Source of the DNA: JABDMH01 sp965223105
GTDB lineage: Bacteria; Bacteroidota; Bacteroidia; Chitinophagales; Saprospiraceae
Reading direction: 5' to 3'
Length of the DNA: 64,000 nucleotides
Assembly: GCA_965223105.1 (NCBI GenBank)
Contig: OZ244987.1
Coordinates: forward strand, 2,666,001-2,730,000
Positions 34,405 to 43,907 of the stretch are shown here, piece after piece (the first letter of the stretch is position 1; every line of letters starts with the position of its first letter). The translations under genes and the position numbers were made by a program. The notes beneath the pieces are model-generated. The model was not told the DNA's origin. It did no database searches and was given only the letters and a program-made list of their open reading frames with translations.

Positions 34405-37400
34405 CTATGTACGCTTTTCTTTGCCAGGAGGTGTAGGGTGTATTGGGCCCCTTTTCTCAATTTGTTCCTTAACATATTCTATGGCTGCTTTGAGTTGTGT
34501 ATCATTGCCCTTGGCTAACTCACTAGGATCTTCCGGCACATTTATATCTGGTTCTACACCATAGCCCTCCTTAAACCATGTACCGTCGGGATTGTACATT
34601 CGAAAGGTGGGGACAGTAACTCCTCCTCCGTCAATGAGTGATGGTGATCCCGAAATACCAATCAATCCTCCCCAAGTTCTGGTGCCAATCACTGGCCCTA
34701 AACCTGCCTTTTGAAAATAGTCTGGAAAAGCATCACCTCCACTCCCACTCCAGCCATTGGCTAGCATAGCCATGGTGCCAAAATTGGCGACAGGTGGCCA
34801 TTGCCAATTCTGGCCATCTCTCACAGCCCAGTAAGCCAGAGGTTTTCTATCCAGAAGTTCAATGAATCGGTCAGGAATCTGGCCACCATTATTGAATCTC
34901 TCGTCGATAATTAACCCGTCCTTGTTCCACTGTGCATAAAATTGTCGTGCCAATTCTTTTTGTCCGTCTCTACCAGTGCTGGGAACATACACATAACCAA
35001 TTTTTCCATCGGAAGCCTCATCCACCTCTTGGCGATTTTTCTCAATCCAAGCCAAGTGACGAAGTCTCGTCTCGCTTTTCAAGGTTTCAACAATGACCTT
35101 TCTAGCGTTTGAAAAGTCAGGTTTGTCATTGATCGTTAGTTCTACTGTTTCACCTGCCAACCCTTCGAAGGCAGCCCAAGGATCGGAGTATTCATTTAAG
35201 GGAACGTCGTTTACCGCCAGGACAAAGTCCCCTTCGTTGACATCAACACCAGGCATATCCAATGGCGATCGTATTTCATTGTCCCATGCAGCACCACGAA
35301 CGATGTTCTTGATCCTAAAATGGCCACCATCTTTAGCCCAGTCTACACCCAGGTATCCAACACTCCTTCTGGCAGGACTCTCAACATCGCCACCTCCACG
35401 ATATGTGTGTGATGCATTGAGCTCACCGATTAACTCCCCTATGACGAAATTGACATCATCCCTGGTCATGCAATGGTCAATGAGTTGCCCATAATGATTG
35501 CGCAACCCCAGCCAATCAACTCCATGCATTGACTTATCATAAAAGAAATCCCTTTCAAAGCGCCAGGCATCATTGAAAATTTGTCGCCACTCCTCACGTG
35601 GATTAATCGTCATTTCCATCTCTGCAAGTGAAAGAGGATCTTTCAATTCCTGATCTTTTGAAACATCAATAATTCCGGCTTGACCATTCTTGAGAACGAG
35701 CATCTTCTTACCGTCTTGGGATACGGCAAATCCCCGGACGTCTTTTATAATCGAGCTCTCTTCCTGCTCCTCCAGTTCGAAAAACATTACCTCATTTTTC
35801 CCTCCTTCGGATCCACTATTGGGCCTTCGCAAGAAGATAATCTTGCCGTTGACTGCTGCAAGGTTGCCCATATTCCCCGGTTTGGGAGGCAGAAGAACCA
35901 GTCGACGCTCAAAATCTTCGAAATCGATTTCGACTTTTTCCTCTTCGTCATCGGAGTTACCGTCTTGATCTTTCTCCTTGCCATCCTGTTCTTCTCCTTC
36001 TTCTCCTTCTTCTTCTTCTTCTTCTTGCTTATCGATCTCCTCATCATCCTGAAGAAATGCGACGGTGTCATTCTCAGGTGCCAACGGACTGGGAACATCT
36101 TTGCGCAATGCTATACATGCCAGGTGAGTGGCATTGGGATAAATCCAGGAATTGTCGAAATCAGAATAGACAGGGTCAAAATTTCGATTCGTGGTTAAAA
36201 ACAGGTAGTTACCTTCAGGGTCAAACCTTGGCGTTTGGTCTGAGTAAAAACCTGAAGTCACCTGATTTGTTTTTTTAGACTCTCTATCGTAAATGAAAAT
36301 GGCTGAATTACCATTTTCTATGGTTTTATCATAGGCCAACCAACGACTATCAGAAGACCAGCTGACATCAAATCCTCTTAAACCACCCTCAAAAAGCGAA
36401 ATATCTTGATCGATTTTCTCAATAGCTCCGGTGGCAAAGTCGACGAGGTTTATCGTCATGGTTTGATCTACAAATACGATATGCTTACTATCTGGTGACC
36501 AATACAATCGATAGCGAAACCCAGGACCCAGGGAGGTGATCTTCCTCTCCTCAAAGCCATTTTTCAAATCTCTCACCGTCAATTCATATTCACCAGATTG
36601 ATCACTCCAGTAGGCAATGTATCTGCCGTTTGGTGACCATGCCGGATAACGCTCCGCCGCTCCGCTACTGCGGGTCAGATTTTTTATGATTCCTTTTTTT
36701 GCCGGCAGAGAAAATAATTCTCCCCTGGCCTCAACAACTGCGCGATTGCCATCTGGCGAAATACCAAGGTTCTCTATATATTTTTGAACAGACTCCTTTC
36801 GCGGCTTGATGGAGAGAAGATCAGTTCCTACCTCAATCGCAATCTCTTTTTGGGTGTGGGTTGTCAGATCGAGTAGATGAATTCTACCACCAGCTTCAAA
36901 GACGATTTCCTCGGGTCCTATAGAGGGAGTGTGAACATCAAAATCAGCAAAGGTAGTAAGTTGCTCATGTTTTGCTTCGGCGAGATCATAGACCCATATG
37001 TTATAACGAGTTTCAGGACCTTTGTCCGATAAATAGTAGATCCTATCTTGATGCCACATGGGCATTTCATCATTGGCCTCGTGGGCAGTAATGTTTTCGC
37101 TGGAAAGATCTTTCAAATCAAACATAAATATGTCTGCCGCCATACCTCCTTTATATCGCTTCCAATTACGAAATACCCTAGACTTATCGGTGAAAGCAAT
37201 TTTGCTGCCATCAGCATTCAGTGAACCAAACTCTCCATAAGCCATGGGTAATTTTTCTGGGAGTCCTCCCTCTTTGGATATTCGATAAAATTGACTGAAT
37301 CTCTGCTTTTCACTATTCATCGAACTGGTGTACAACAAATGTTCTCCATCAGGATACCAGTCTTGAATTCTATCAGGCATTCCATGGTGCGTAACCCGTT

Positions 37401-37707
37401 TTGGCAACCCCCCTTGAGTGGGGATTACATAGATGTCGATATTTCCATCGTAATTACCCGAGAAAGCGATCTCGGATCCATCGGGAGAAAACTTCGGTGA
37501 AATCTCTGCACCTGCAGGTGAACTTAATTTGGATGCACGACCCCCATTTTTATCGACTAGCCAGATATCACCACCATAAGAAAATGTAATGTGCCTTTGA
37601 GAAACATCAGGATACCTAAATAGCCTTGCTTCGATTTGACCTTCTGCAACATTAAGGGTCATGGCTATACATGCTATAGCCAAGTACTGCAATTTTATCA
37701 TCATCAT
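34405..37707 (-). CDS. Tricorn-type S41 protease with propeller and PDZ domains, exported
   Basis: The 1100-residue protein has a signal peptide (ending AEGQ). Two TolB-like beta-propellers follow (repeats such as SPKFSPDGSEIAFSG, YPAWSPNGRYIAYWSD, RYRLYWSPDSKHIVFVD). Then comes an acidic linker (about 550-600, up to ten Glu in a short run), a helical tricorn C1 region, a PDZ domain near 830-890 (GDFVLAVNDVPLNEYSDPWAAFEGLAGE), and the S41 core with nucleophile Ser989 in GSGGDAF. In archaeal tricorn an Asp follows the serine; here it is Gly. It probably degrades peptides in the periplasm. Length matches Bacteroidota tricorn homologues (about 1050-1100). A strong terminator follows. The linker is encoded by GAA/GAG-rich repeats. 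Confidence 0.85.
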   Translation of the reverse strand: MMMIKLQYLAIACIAMTLNVAEGQIEARLFRYPDVSQRHITFSYGGDIWLVDKNGGRASKLSSPAGAEISPKFSPDGSEIAFSGNYDGNIDIYVIPTQGGLPKRVTHHGMPDRIQDWYPDGEHLLYTSSMNSEKQRFSQFYRISKEGGLPEKLPMAYGEFGSLNADGSKIAFTDKSRVFRNWKRYKGGMAADIFMFDLKDLSSENITAHEANDEMPMWHQDRIYYLSDKGPETRYNIWVYDLAEAKHEQLTTFADFDVHTPSIGPEEIVFEAGGRIHLLDLTTHTQKEIAIEVGTDLLSIKPRKESVQKYIENLGISPDGNRAVVEARGELFSLPAKKGIIKNLTRSSGAAERYPAWSPNGRYIAYWSDQSGEYELTVRDLKNGFEERKITSLGPGFRYRLYWSPDSKHIVFVDQTMTINLVDFATGAIEKIDQDISLFEGGLRGFDVSWSSDSRWLAYDKTIENGNSAIFIYDRESKKTNQVTSGFYSDQTPRFDPEGNYLFLTTNRNFDPVYSDFDNSWIYPNATHLACIALRKDVPSPLAPENDTVAFLQDDEEIDKQEEEEEEGEEGEEQDGKEKDQDGNSDDEEEKVEIDFEDFERRLVLLPPKPGNMGNLAAVNGKIIFLRRPNSGSEGGKNEVMFFELEEQEESSIIKDVRGFAVSQDGKKMLVLKNGQAGIIDVSKDQELKDPLSLAEMEMTINPREEWRQIFNDAWRFERDFFYDKSMHGVDWLGLRNHYGQLIDHCMTRDDVNFVIGELIGELNASHTYRGGGDVESPARRSVGYLGVDWAKDGGHFRIKNIVRGAAWDNEIRSPLDMPGVDVNEGDFVLAVNDVPLNEYSDPWAAFEGLAGETVELTINDKPDFSNARKVIVETLKSETRLRHLAWIEKNRQEVDEASDGKIGYVYVPSTGRDGQKELARQFYAQWNKDGLIIDERFNNGGQIPDRFIELLDRKPLAYWAVRDGQNWQWPPVANFGTMAMLANGWSGSGGDAFPDYFQKAGLGPVIGTRTWGGLIGISGSPSLIDGGGVTVPTFRMYNPDGTWFKEGYGVEPDINVPEDPSELAKGNDTQLKAAIEYVKEQIEKRGPIHPTPPGKEKRT

Positions 37708-37929
37708 AGATCTTTTTGAAAACTTTTAGAAAAGGTTGACCATATATAGCCACGAAAATAATCATTAGCACAAGATCAAGTAAGAGAAAACGATTGGGAT
37801 GTCTTTGGGGTCCACTGACCCCGATCATTCATCGACAAAATATTTCGTCCATAGCCTATTCAGACTACTGTCAGTACACTGGCTAACAACAAGATCCCGG
37901 TAAAACTATTCGATGGATCCCCGGCAAAA

Positions 37930-39564
37930 TTATTCCTCGTAGCCCAAAAATGGATAACGGTAATCGATAGGTGGATTGAAGTTCTCCTTAATGGTTCTTG
38001 GAGATAGCCATCGGTACAAGTTTAAGATTGAACCTGCTTTGTCATTGGTTCCACTTGCTCGCCCACCACCAAAGGGTTGCTGACCTACGACAGCTCCAGT
38101 CGGCTTGTCATTGATGTAAAAATTACCGGCTGAATGCCTCAGGACCATAGTTGCTCTTTCGATTGCTGCTCGATCACGAGCAAAGATTGCACCCGTCAAT
38201 GCATAGGGAGAGGTCTGGTCGACCAAACGCAAGGTCTCTTCATATTTCTTCTCGTCATAGACATAAATCGTCAATACCGGACCAAAGATCTCCTCCACCA
38301 TAGTACGATATGTGGGATTTTTAGTGGTGATCACCGTAGGTTCTATGAAGTATCCTTGGTCTTTGCTAAAATCTCCACCTATCAAAATCCGGGCATCTTT
38401 GTCTTTCCTCGCCCTTTTGATATAGTTGGATATTTTATCAAATGCACGTTCATCAATCACGGCATTGATAAAATTTTCAAAATTCTCTGGAGAGCCCATT
38501 TTAAATGACTTCAAGTCAGCCTTCAATCCACTGCTGATCTCTTTCCATAAATTACCTGGTAAGTAAGCCCTGGAAGCTGCAGAACATTTTTGGCCCTGAA
38601 ACTCGAAGGCTCCCCTGCTTAAGGCTGTGGTCACAGCTTTAGGATCTGCTGAGGGATGGGCTAAGACAAAATCTTTACCACCTGTCTCGCCAACAATCCG
38701 TGGATAAGTTTTGTACCTATGAATATTCTCACCAATGGTTTTCCATAGCGTCTGAAATACACCGGTACTACCTGTAAAATGTAGTCCAGCGAAGTCCTCG
38801 TGCTTAAAGATCACTTTCCCTGCATCTGGTCCATCTACAAGAACAAGATTTATCACTCCGTCTGGTAGCCCAGCTTCCCTCAAGACTGACATGATCACAT
38901 GGGCCGAAAGGATTTGAGATTGCGCACATTTCCACACGACGGTGTTGCCTAACATAGCTGGAGCCGCCGGCAGGTTGCCAGCAATGGCAGTAAAATTAAA
39001 AGGAGTGATGGCGAAAACGAATCCTTCTAGGGGCCGGTAGTCAAGCCGATTCCAAATACCACGTGAATTTTCTGGTTGCTGCTGATAGATCTTCATCATA
39101 TATTCAGCATTAAATCGATAGAAATCAGCCAGTTCAGCGATACAATCAATCTCCGATTGAAAAATGTTCTTTGACTGCCCCATCATAGTAGCCGCATTCA
39201 TTGTACTTCTAAAGGGACCACTAAGTAATTCTGCAGCTCGAAGGAAAATAGCCGCTCTATCATGCCATGGCATGTTTTCCCAACCAGGCTTGGCATCAAG
39301 TGCAGCCTGGATCGCTTGCCTGACTTGCCTGGTTCCGGCTAGATTATAACTTCCTATGGGCTCATGTAAATTGTGAGGACTATAGATCTTCTGCCTGTTA
39401 CGACTTCTGACTTCCTTGCCACCAATGACCGAGGGAATATCTAATTGCGCTTCTTTTACTTGCGAGATTGCCTGCAAAACAGCTTCCCTTTCCGATGACC
39501 CTGGCCTATACTCTAGTACAGGCTCATTAACCGCTTTAGGCAGGGTAAAGATTGCATCTGACAT
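37930..39564 (-). CDS. pruA: L-glutamate gamma-semialdehyde (delta1-pyrroline-5-carboxylate) dehydrogenase
   Basis: I choose ATG 39564 (MSDAIFTLPKAVNEPVLEYRPGS), giving 544 residues as in the mitochondrial-type P5CDH. An upstream reading adds 23 unlikely residues. Catalytic Cys327 is in GQKCSAASRAY, with NFTAIAGNLPAAPAMLGNTVVWK (NAD site), HFTGSTGVF, and GGKDFVLAHPSADP. It oxidises P5C/glutamate semialdehyde to glutamate with NAD+, finishing proline breakdown. No proline dehydrogenase gene is in the window. The hydroxyproline dehydratase lies 28 kb away and is not in the same operon, but the enzymes are metabolically adjacent through proline. Confidence 0.9.
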   Translation of the reverse strand: MSDAIFTLPKAVNEPVLEYRPGSSEREAVLQAISQVKEAQLDIPSVIGGKEVRSRNRQKIYSPHNLHEPIGSYNLAGTRQVRQAIQAALDAKPGWENMPWHDRAAIFLRAAELLSGPFRSTMNAATMMGQSKNIFQSEIDCIAELADFYRFNAEYMMKIYQQQPENSRGIWNRLDYRPLEGFVFAITPFNFTAIAGNLPAAPAMLGNTVVWKCAQSQILSAHVIMSVLREAGLPDGVINLVLVDGPDAGKVIFKHEDFAGLHFTGSTGVFQTLWKTIGENIHRYKTYPRIVGETGGKDFVLAHPSADPKAVTTALSRGAFEFQGQKCSAASRAYLPGNLWKEISSGLKADLKSFKMGSPENFENFINAVIDERAFDKISNYIKRARKDKDARILIGGDFSKDQGYFIEPTVITTKNPTYRTMVEEIFGPVLTIYVYDEKKYEETLRLVDQTSPYALTGAIFARDRAAIERATMVLRHSAGNFYINDKPTGAVVGQQPFGGGRASGTNDKAGSILNLYRWLSPRTIKENFNPPIDYRYPFLGYEE

Positions 39565-39725
39565 AATGAACACTCTTTTAAGATTACCGGCGAAGATATG
39601 AGATTGGCGACCAACTCTATGGAGTATATACACGAAATTTCAACAATCTAAGTAGCGCTGCCAGAAGAAAGGAATCAGAAAGATCGACCATAAAAATTCG
39701 ACCCTTAGGTTCGGTTGAAAATCAT

Positions 39726-42182
39726 TCAATCTTCCGAAAGGTATTTTATCGGGCTGGTTCGGGTAGCATTGAAAGTCTGGAACAGAGTCAATAGACCTAT
39801 TAAACAAGCCATAATGATTAACACCATGAGAAAGCCAATCGGGGTTGGTACAATTCGATAGGCAAAATTGTCAAGCCATATTTGAATCCAATAGTAACTC
39901 ACTGGTACTCCAAGGCAAAATGAAATAATGAGAATGCCTAAATATTCCCTTCCAATAAGAAAAGTCAGGGACGGCAAATTGGCTCCCATAACCCGTCGAA
40001 TTGCCAGCTCCTTAGCTCGCGTTCTCAAGGCTAATGCGACCAAGCTGATCAGGCCGACAAGTGAAACAAAAATAGCGAGTGCAGTAAGTGTACTCAATAA
40101 TCTTATCTGAACCTGGTCGCCATGATACAGCTGATCGTATTCATCATCAAGGAAAGAGAACTCAAACGGATAATGAAATTGTTTGTTCCATGCTTTTTCT
40201 AGCTCTTCGAGCGTCGACTCAAGATTGGCCGTTTCGATTTTAATCAAGAAGTTTGAAAGCCAAATGGGTTCAACAGTCATCAATGTTGGATCAATCTTGT
40301 TTTTCAATGATTCCTGATGGTAGTCTTTGATCACTCCAGCAATGGGCCCATGTGCTAATTTGTAATTGCCGATTGACCAGTTTATCGGTGTCCCAATGGC
40401 CTGATCAGGGTTTTGCCAACCCAATTGATGCATAGCGGTTTCATTGATGAAATACTTGCGCGGTGCTGTTCCCAGATAGTCGAGAGCGGTAAATTCTTGA
40501 TTGAATTCTGGTACACTGCCAAGATCCAGATGCCTGGTAAAATCTTCACCAGCAATGATCTCTAAGCCCATCATGTCTATGAAGTCAGGATCAATAATTT
40601 GCATGTCCATCATGGATTTTTCAGAAACCTGTTGCTTGCGGCCCTGAACATCAACCGGGCCAACGTCCCTAATTTCAGTTGAGGGTAGCTGCATACATGC
40701 ACTGACAGATATGACACCTGGCACTCCCATGATCTGATTCTTAAAGCTCTTATACCCTTTAATCACAGCATAGGGCACTTCCTTAATGGTCAGAATTTGG
40801 TCGGTTGTAATGCCGAGATTCTTGGTGTATAAGTAATTTATCTGCTGATGAGCAAAAAATGTTCCCGCCAAAAGAGCAATCGCAGCACTGAACTGAATGA
40901 AAACTAGTGGCTTCCGAATCTTATTGCTAGAATGGATAAGCTGCAAACTCCAGGTCCGTCCTTTTTCTAGTAATTCAGTAATCCTCATCGATACGGTTAT
41001 GAATAGGGGAAATATTCCTGCCAACACACCGGTAAGCAATCCCAAGACCAGAATAAAAGGCAACAGAAGATACATCGGTGGAAAAACCAGATCATCGATC
41101 CAAACCTGCATTAATGGCCAGATAATGACGTACAGAAGGGTTGCCATCAACATTGCGATGAATGACTGACTTGTCACCCCCAGCAACGTATTCAAACCAA
41201 GTTGCCAGCGAGTGGCACCTAAAACCCTACGAACGCCAAAGTCCTTTATCCTACCCAGTATTTGTGCAGTTTTAAGGTTGCTGAAATTGATCAATGCAAT
41301 CAACCAAATAGCCAACGAAACCCAAAACAGCAGTTTGACATAAACAGACCGGCCATTGGGTTGCAGCTCTCTAGCAAGATGAGAGTGCAGATGAATAGTG
41401 GTCAAGGGCTGAAGGATCATTGAAATCTCAAGACCAGTCTGTGTATCACTATGGTCTTGTACAAAGGCATCGATCATCGTCTCGATCTCGCGGCCATCGG
41501 CACCAGGAGATAGCAGTAGGTAGACATAGGCCCACCCGGTTCGTTCTTCTTCATTGACAAAGGAAAAAAACATATCGACAGGCATGTGGCTATTGACCGG
41601 TACATCATCAAGAATACCAGTAACCCGGTAAATCTGCTCCTCAGGAGTCCATTCACCAGTCACTACAATTTCCTCACCCAAAACATCGGTCCTTCCGAAG
41701 TAGGTATTTGCTGCCGATTTCGTTAATACAACCGAATAGGGACTCGACAACGCCGATCGCACATCACCTTGAAACAATGCAAAGTCAAAAACCTCAAAAA
41801 CTTCCGCATCTGTCACGTAAGCATGTCTGGGACGATAGCGGTCCTGTCCAATTCTCAGATACTTTTGCTCGTGATTCTGGAATCGTACCAACCTTTGGAT
41901 TCCAGGAATTTCTGCCGGTAGTTCATTGACGTAGTCGACCGGAATACGAGCAAAATGAGTCCTAAAGCCTTCCTGACCCTCAACGAGATATGTGACACGG
42001 TGGATCCTCTCAGCATGATCGTGAAAGCGGTCATAGGATAACTCCTGGTAGAGATATGAGCCAATAAAAAGGTTGGCAGTAAATGCTATCGATAAACCGA
42101 AAATATTTAGCACTCCATACCATCGCATCCTTCGGAGTTTACGAAACGAAATGATCAATAAATGAATAGGCTTAAAGAACAC
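39726..42182 (-). CDS. MacB/FtsX-type ABC transporter permease with periplasmic domains
   Basis: The protein has four C-terminal and N-terminal membrane spans around two large periplasmic domains, as in the about 800-residue Bacteroidota FtsX/MacB-like permeases. Hallmarks are WYGVLNIFGLSIAFTANLFIGSYL, DFGVRRVLGATRWQL and the second-copy ELAIRRVMGANLPSL, each with an FtsX domain. I start it at GTG 42182 (VFFKPIHLLIIS, 818 residues). The longer reading to 42248 begins inside repeat copy B and adds 22 residues lacking family resemblance. The start is uncertain because ATG 42128 is also in frame. No ATP-binding subunit is adjacent. Substrate unknown; such permeases often export macrolides or lipoproteins. 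Confidence 0.75.
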   Translation of the reverse strand: MFFKPIHLLIISFRKLRRMRWYGVLNIFGLSIAFTANLFIGSYLYQELSYDRFHDHAERIHRVTYLVEGQEGFRTHFARIPVDYVNELPAEIPGIQRLVRFQNHEQKYLRIGQDRYRPRHAYVTDAEVFEVFDFALFQGDVRSALSSPYSVVLTKSAANTYFGRTDVLGEEIVVTGEWTPEEQIYRVTGILDDVPVNSHMPVDMFFSFVNEEERTGWAYVYLLLSPGADGREIETMIDAFVQDHSDTQTGLEISMILQPLTTIHLHSHLARELQPNGRSVYVKLLFWVSLAIWLIALINFSNLKTAQILGRIKDFGVRRVLGATRWQLGLNTLLGVTSQSFIAMLMATLLYVIIWPLMQVWIDDLVFPPMYLLLPFILVLGLLTGVLAGIFPLFITVSMRITELLEKGRTWSLQLIHSSNKIRKPLVFIQFSAAIALLAGTFFAHQQINYLYTKNLGITTDQILTIKEVPYAVIKGYKSFKNQIMGVPGVISVSACMQLPSTEIRDVGPVDVQGRKQQVSEKSMMDMQIIDPDFIDMMGLEIIAGEDFTRHLDLGSVPEFNQEFTALDYLGTAPRKYFINETAMHQLGWQNPDQAIGTPINWSIGNYKLAHGPIAGVIKDYHQESLKNKIDPTLMTVEPIWLSNFLIKIETANLESTLEELEKAWNKQFHYPFEFSFLDDEYDQLYHGDQVQIRLLSTLTALAIFVSLVGLISLVALALRTRAKELAIRRVMGANLPSLTFLIGREYLGILIISFCLGVPVSYYWIQIWLDNFAYRIVPTPIGFLMVLIIMACLIGLLTLFQTFNATRTSPIKYLSED

Positions 42183-42232
42183 AGTAATATTTAGTGCGGG
42201 AATTACAAAGTTAGAACGTTGAGAACAAAGCA

Positions 42233-42423
42233 CTAGTGCTTCATTCAAGAAGTATCTGTTAATGGTGAGGCAGCTAGTTTTTAACCGATCGAATCAAGTG
42301 CCGACCAATAGCCACTGTGGAGGCAAAACCCAGTTCGCCCGCCCGCACCAGATCGGATGGGAATGACTTCAGTCGGGCAGGCGAGCATTGCCGTAGTTAT
42401 GTGAAGCTTTTGACGATGAAGAG
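42233..42423 (+). mobile_element. MITE-like element, copy B
   Basis: It begins CTAGTGCTTCATTCAAG, the same terminal repeat as copy A, preceded by AAGCA so that AAGCACTAGTGCTT is a perfect palindrome. The left block (CAGCTAGTTTTTAACCGATC) and the 70-base block around GGGAATGACTTCAGTCGGGC match copy A (reverse-complemented). The matching hairpin, TCGCCCGCCCG at 42336-42346 with CGGGCAGGCGA at 42374-42384, keeps pairing although both sides changed (A-T in A, G-C here). The right terminal repeat is not recognisable, so this copy may be truncated near 42423. It overlaps the apparent 5' end of the FtsX-type gene. Confidence 0.7.
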
Positions 42424-42453
42424 CTTTAACATATCACTAACTCCCCTTAACAT

Positions 42454-42482
42454 TTTGGAGCAGTCTGGTCAGTATAGTATTG
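42454..42482 (+). promoter_or_regulatory. Candidate promoter (TTTG - 17 bp - TAGTATTG)
   Basis: TTTG at 42454-42457 is followed after 17 bases by TAGTATTG at 42475-42482, one mismatch from TAnnTTTG, 18 bases before the ATG at 42500. It lies just past the end of repeat copy B. Confidence 0.35.
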
Positions 42483-42499
42483 AAAATAAATCTTAAGCC

Positions 42500-43183
42500 A
42501 TGAAAAAGAGAACAGCAATTTTCGTTTTTGTTTTGGCCACAAGTTGGCAATTTTCTCAGGCCCAATGGTATGTCGGGCCACGCGCAGGTGCGTCGATTTC
42601 TAACATTACTACTCCGACACTCGTCGATCTCATTGCTCCTGACATCCACTATCTCCCTGGATTTGAATGGGGTGTCAGTAGCGAATATGAAATTGGTGAA
42701 CATTTTTCGGTGATGGCTGAAGCCATCTATCGCGAAAAAGGATTTCGTATTCATGAATCGACGGATCTAAAACTTTTTGACATTAACATCCCACTAGGTG
42801 TTAGGGTTGATACCAGACTTAGATATATAGATGTTCCGGTCATGGCAAAGTATAGTTTTGGAGCTGGACCAATTACTGGGTTCGTTGCTGCAGGTCCTCA
42901 AGTCAGCTATGCCGTCAATGGGAACATCAGAACTAAGGCCAATTTCTTGCTTGATGTCAACCTCACCAATTTACCTATTCGCTTTGGATCAAATCACCCG
43001 AGGTTTGATGTGGGTGGTGTTGCCGCGGCAGGTCTTGATTTTAACACCGGTCGAGGTAAAATCTTCATAGATGCACGATATAATCATGGATTCTTGGATT
43101 CTTTCCAAGTGCCAGTAGTCGAATTTGATATAAGAAATCATGGTTTTGGATTTGGTGTAGGCTATAAGGTTCAATTGTGGTGA
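42500..43183 (+). CDS. Outer-membrane beta-barrel protein (PorT-like)
   Basis: The 227-residue protein has a signal peptide (MKKRTAIFVFVLATSWQFSQAQ). The mature domain consists of amphipathic strands with glycine-aromatic turns: WYVGPRAGASISNITTP, YEIGEHFSVMAEAIYREKGFRI, YIDVPVMAKYSFGAGPITGFVAAGPQVSYAVNG, and a final GFGFGVGYKVQLW ending in an aromatic, as barrel proteins often do. It resembles the barrel at 1422-2102 in layout, including REKGF versus EEKGS segments. It probably sits in the outer membrane; function unknown. Copy B of the repeat lies immediately upstream and a TTTG/TAGTATTG promoter candidate follows it. Confidence 0.7.
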   Translation: MKKRTAIFVFVLATSWQFSQAQWYVGPRAGASISNITTPTLVDLIAPDIHYLPGFEWGVSSEYEIGEHFSVMAEAIYREKGFRIHESTDLKLFDINIPLGVRVDTRLRYIDVPVMAKYSFGAGPITGFVAAGPQVSYAVNGNIRTKANFLLDVNLTNLPIRFGSNHPRFDVGGVAAAGLDFNTGRGKIFIDARYNHGFLDSFQVPVVEFDIRNHGFGFGVGYKVQLW

Positions 43184-43212
43184 ATTAATTGAATGCATGG
43201 TCTAGTTTGTAC

Positions 43213-43237
43213 AAGGGCTGTCACGTTGGCAGCCCTT
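43213..43237. terminator. Bidirectional hairpin between convergent genes
   Basis: A perfect 8-bp stem (AAGGGCTG / CAGCCCTT, loop 9 nt) lies between the barrel gene (ends 43183) and coaD (ends 43356). It resembles the AGGGCTG hairpin at 2626, which suggests a shared terminator style. The T-tail is weak. Confidence 0.5.
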
Positions 43238-43355
43238 TGCCATATGCTGTACCTCCTGTCCTTGAATTCGTTCGATCGGTTTGGATCATTTCAGATAAAG
43301 TATGACCAATCCACTTCAAGATTTTTTTGAGCTAGGGCTCGATTTCACACCTTCC

Positions 43356-43811
43356 CTACAATTCAATTTCATTTGGAATAAAAGGAGTAGCGTCACCATT
43401 ACCCCTGATGATCTCCCTGACAATGGTACTACTGATATGTGAGAAAGTAGGACGACTAATCAGAAAAACCGTTTCCAACTGATCACCTACAATGTGATTT
43501 AGCTGGCTTATGGTTTTCTCATAATCAAAATCGGAGGCATTTCTGATTCCCCTCACCATATAGCGCGCTTCAACTCGTTGACAGTAATGGGCCGTCAACC
43601 CTTCATAATGGTCTACTATTATTGTCGGTTCATCTGCAAATACTTTTCGGAGCCACTTAAGGCGACGCTCCAAAGGAAAGAGATAGGATTTTTGATTGTT
43701 TTGTCCAATCGCGACAATAATCTGGTCAAATAAGGGAACTGCTCGTTTCACGATGTCGACGTGCCCAGTGGTAATCGGATCAAAAGAACCAGGAAAGACC
43801 GCCTTCTTCAT
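43356..43811 (-). CDS. coaD: Pantetheine-phosphate adenylyltransferase
   Basis: From ATG 43811 the protein has 151 residues (MKKAVFPGSFDPITTGHVDIV), the normal family start. An upstream reading to 43838 adds nine odd residues. The nucleotidyltransferase motif is GSFDPITTGH, and the C-terminal ISSTIVREI motif corresponds to the ISSTxVR of CoaD. RYMVRGIRNASDFDYE is also characteristic. It adenylates 4'-phosphopantetheine to dephospho-CoA in the cytoplasm. It is divergent from the second decarboxylase gene, with a 96-bp gap. Confidence 0.9.
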   Translation of the reverse strand: MKKAVFPGSFDPITTGHVDIVKRAVPLFDQIIVAIGQNNQKSYLFPLERRLKWLRKVFADEPTIIVDHYEGLTAHYCQRVEARYMVRGIRNASDFDYEKTISQLNHIVGDQLETVFLISRPTFSHISSTIVREIIRGNGDATPFIPNEIEL

Positions 43812-43907
43812 CCAGCAAAGATGGCAATTTTGGATCAATGTACTTCACGGCTTTGACATCTCAGACCAGATGCCTTTCTTCATGTTCCATATCAATGAGC
43901 GAATCTG

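Noticed and set aside
35680..36198. Plus-strand open frame with a long Phe/Leu/Ser run
   Set aside because: It is the antisense of the GAA-rich acidic linker of the tricorn protease; the hydrophobic run is an artefact of CTT/TTC repeats.
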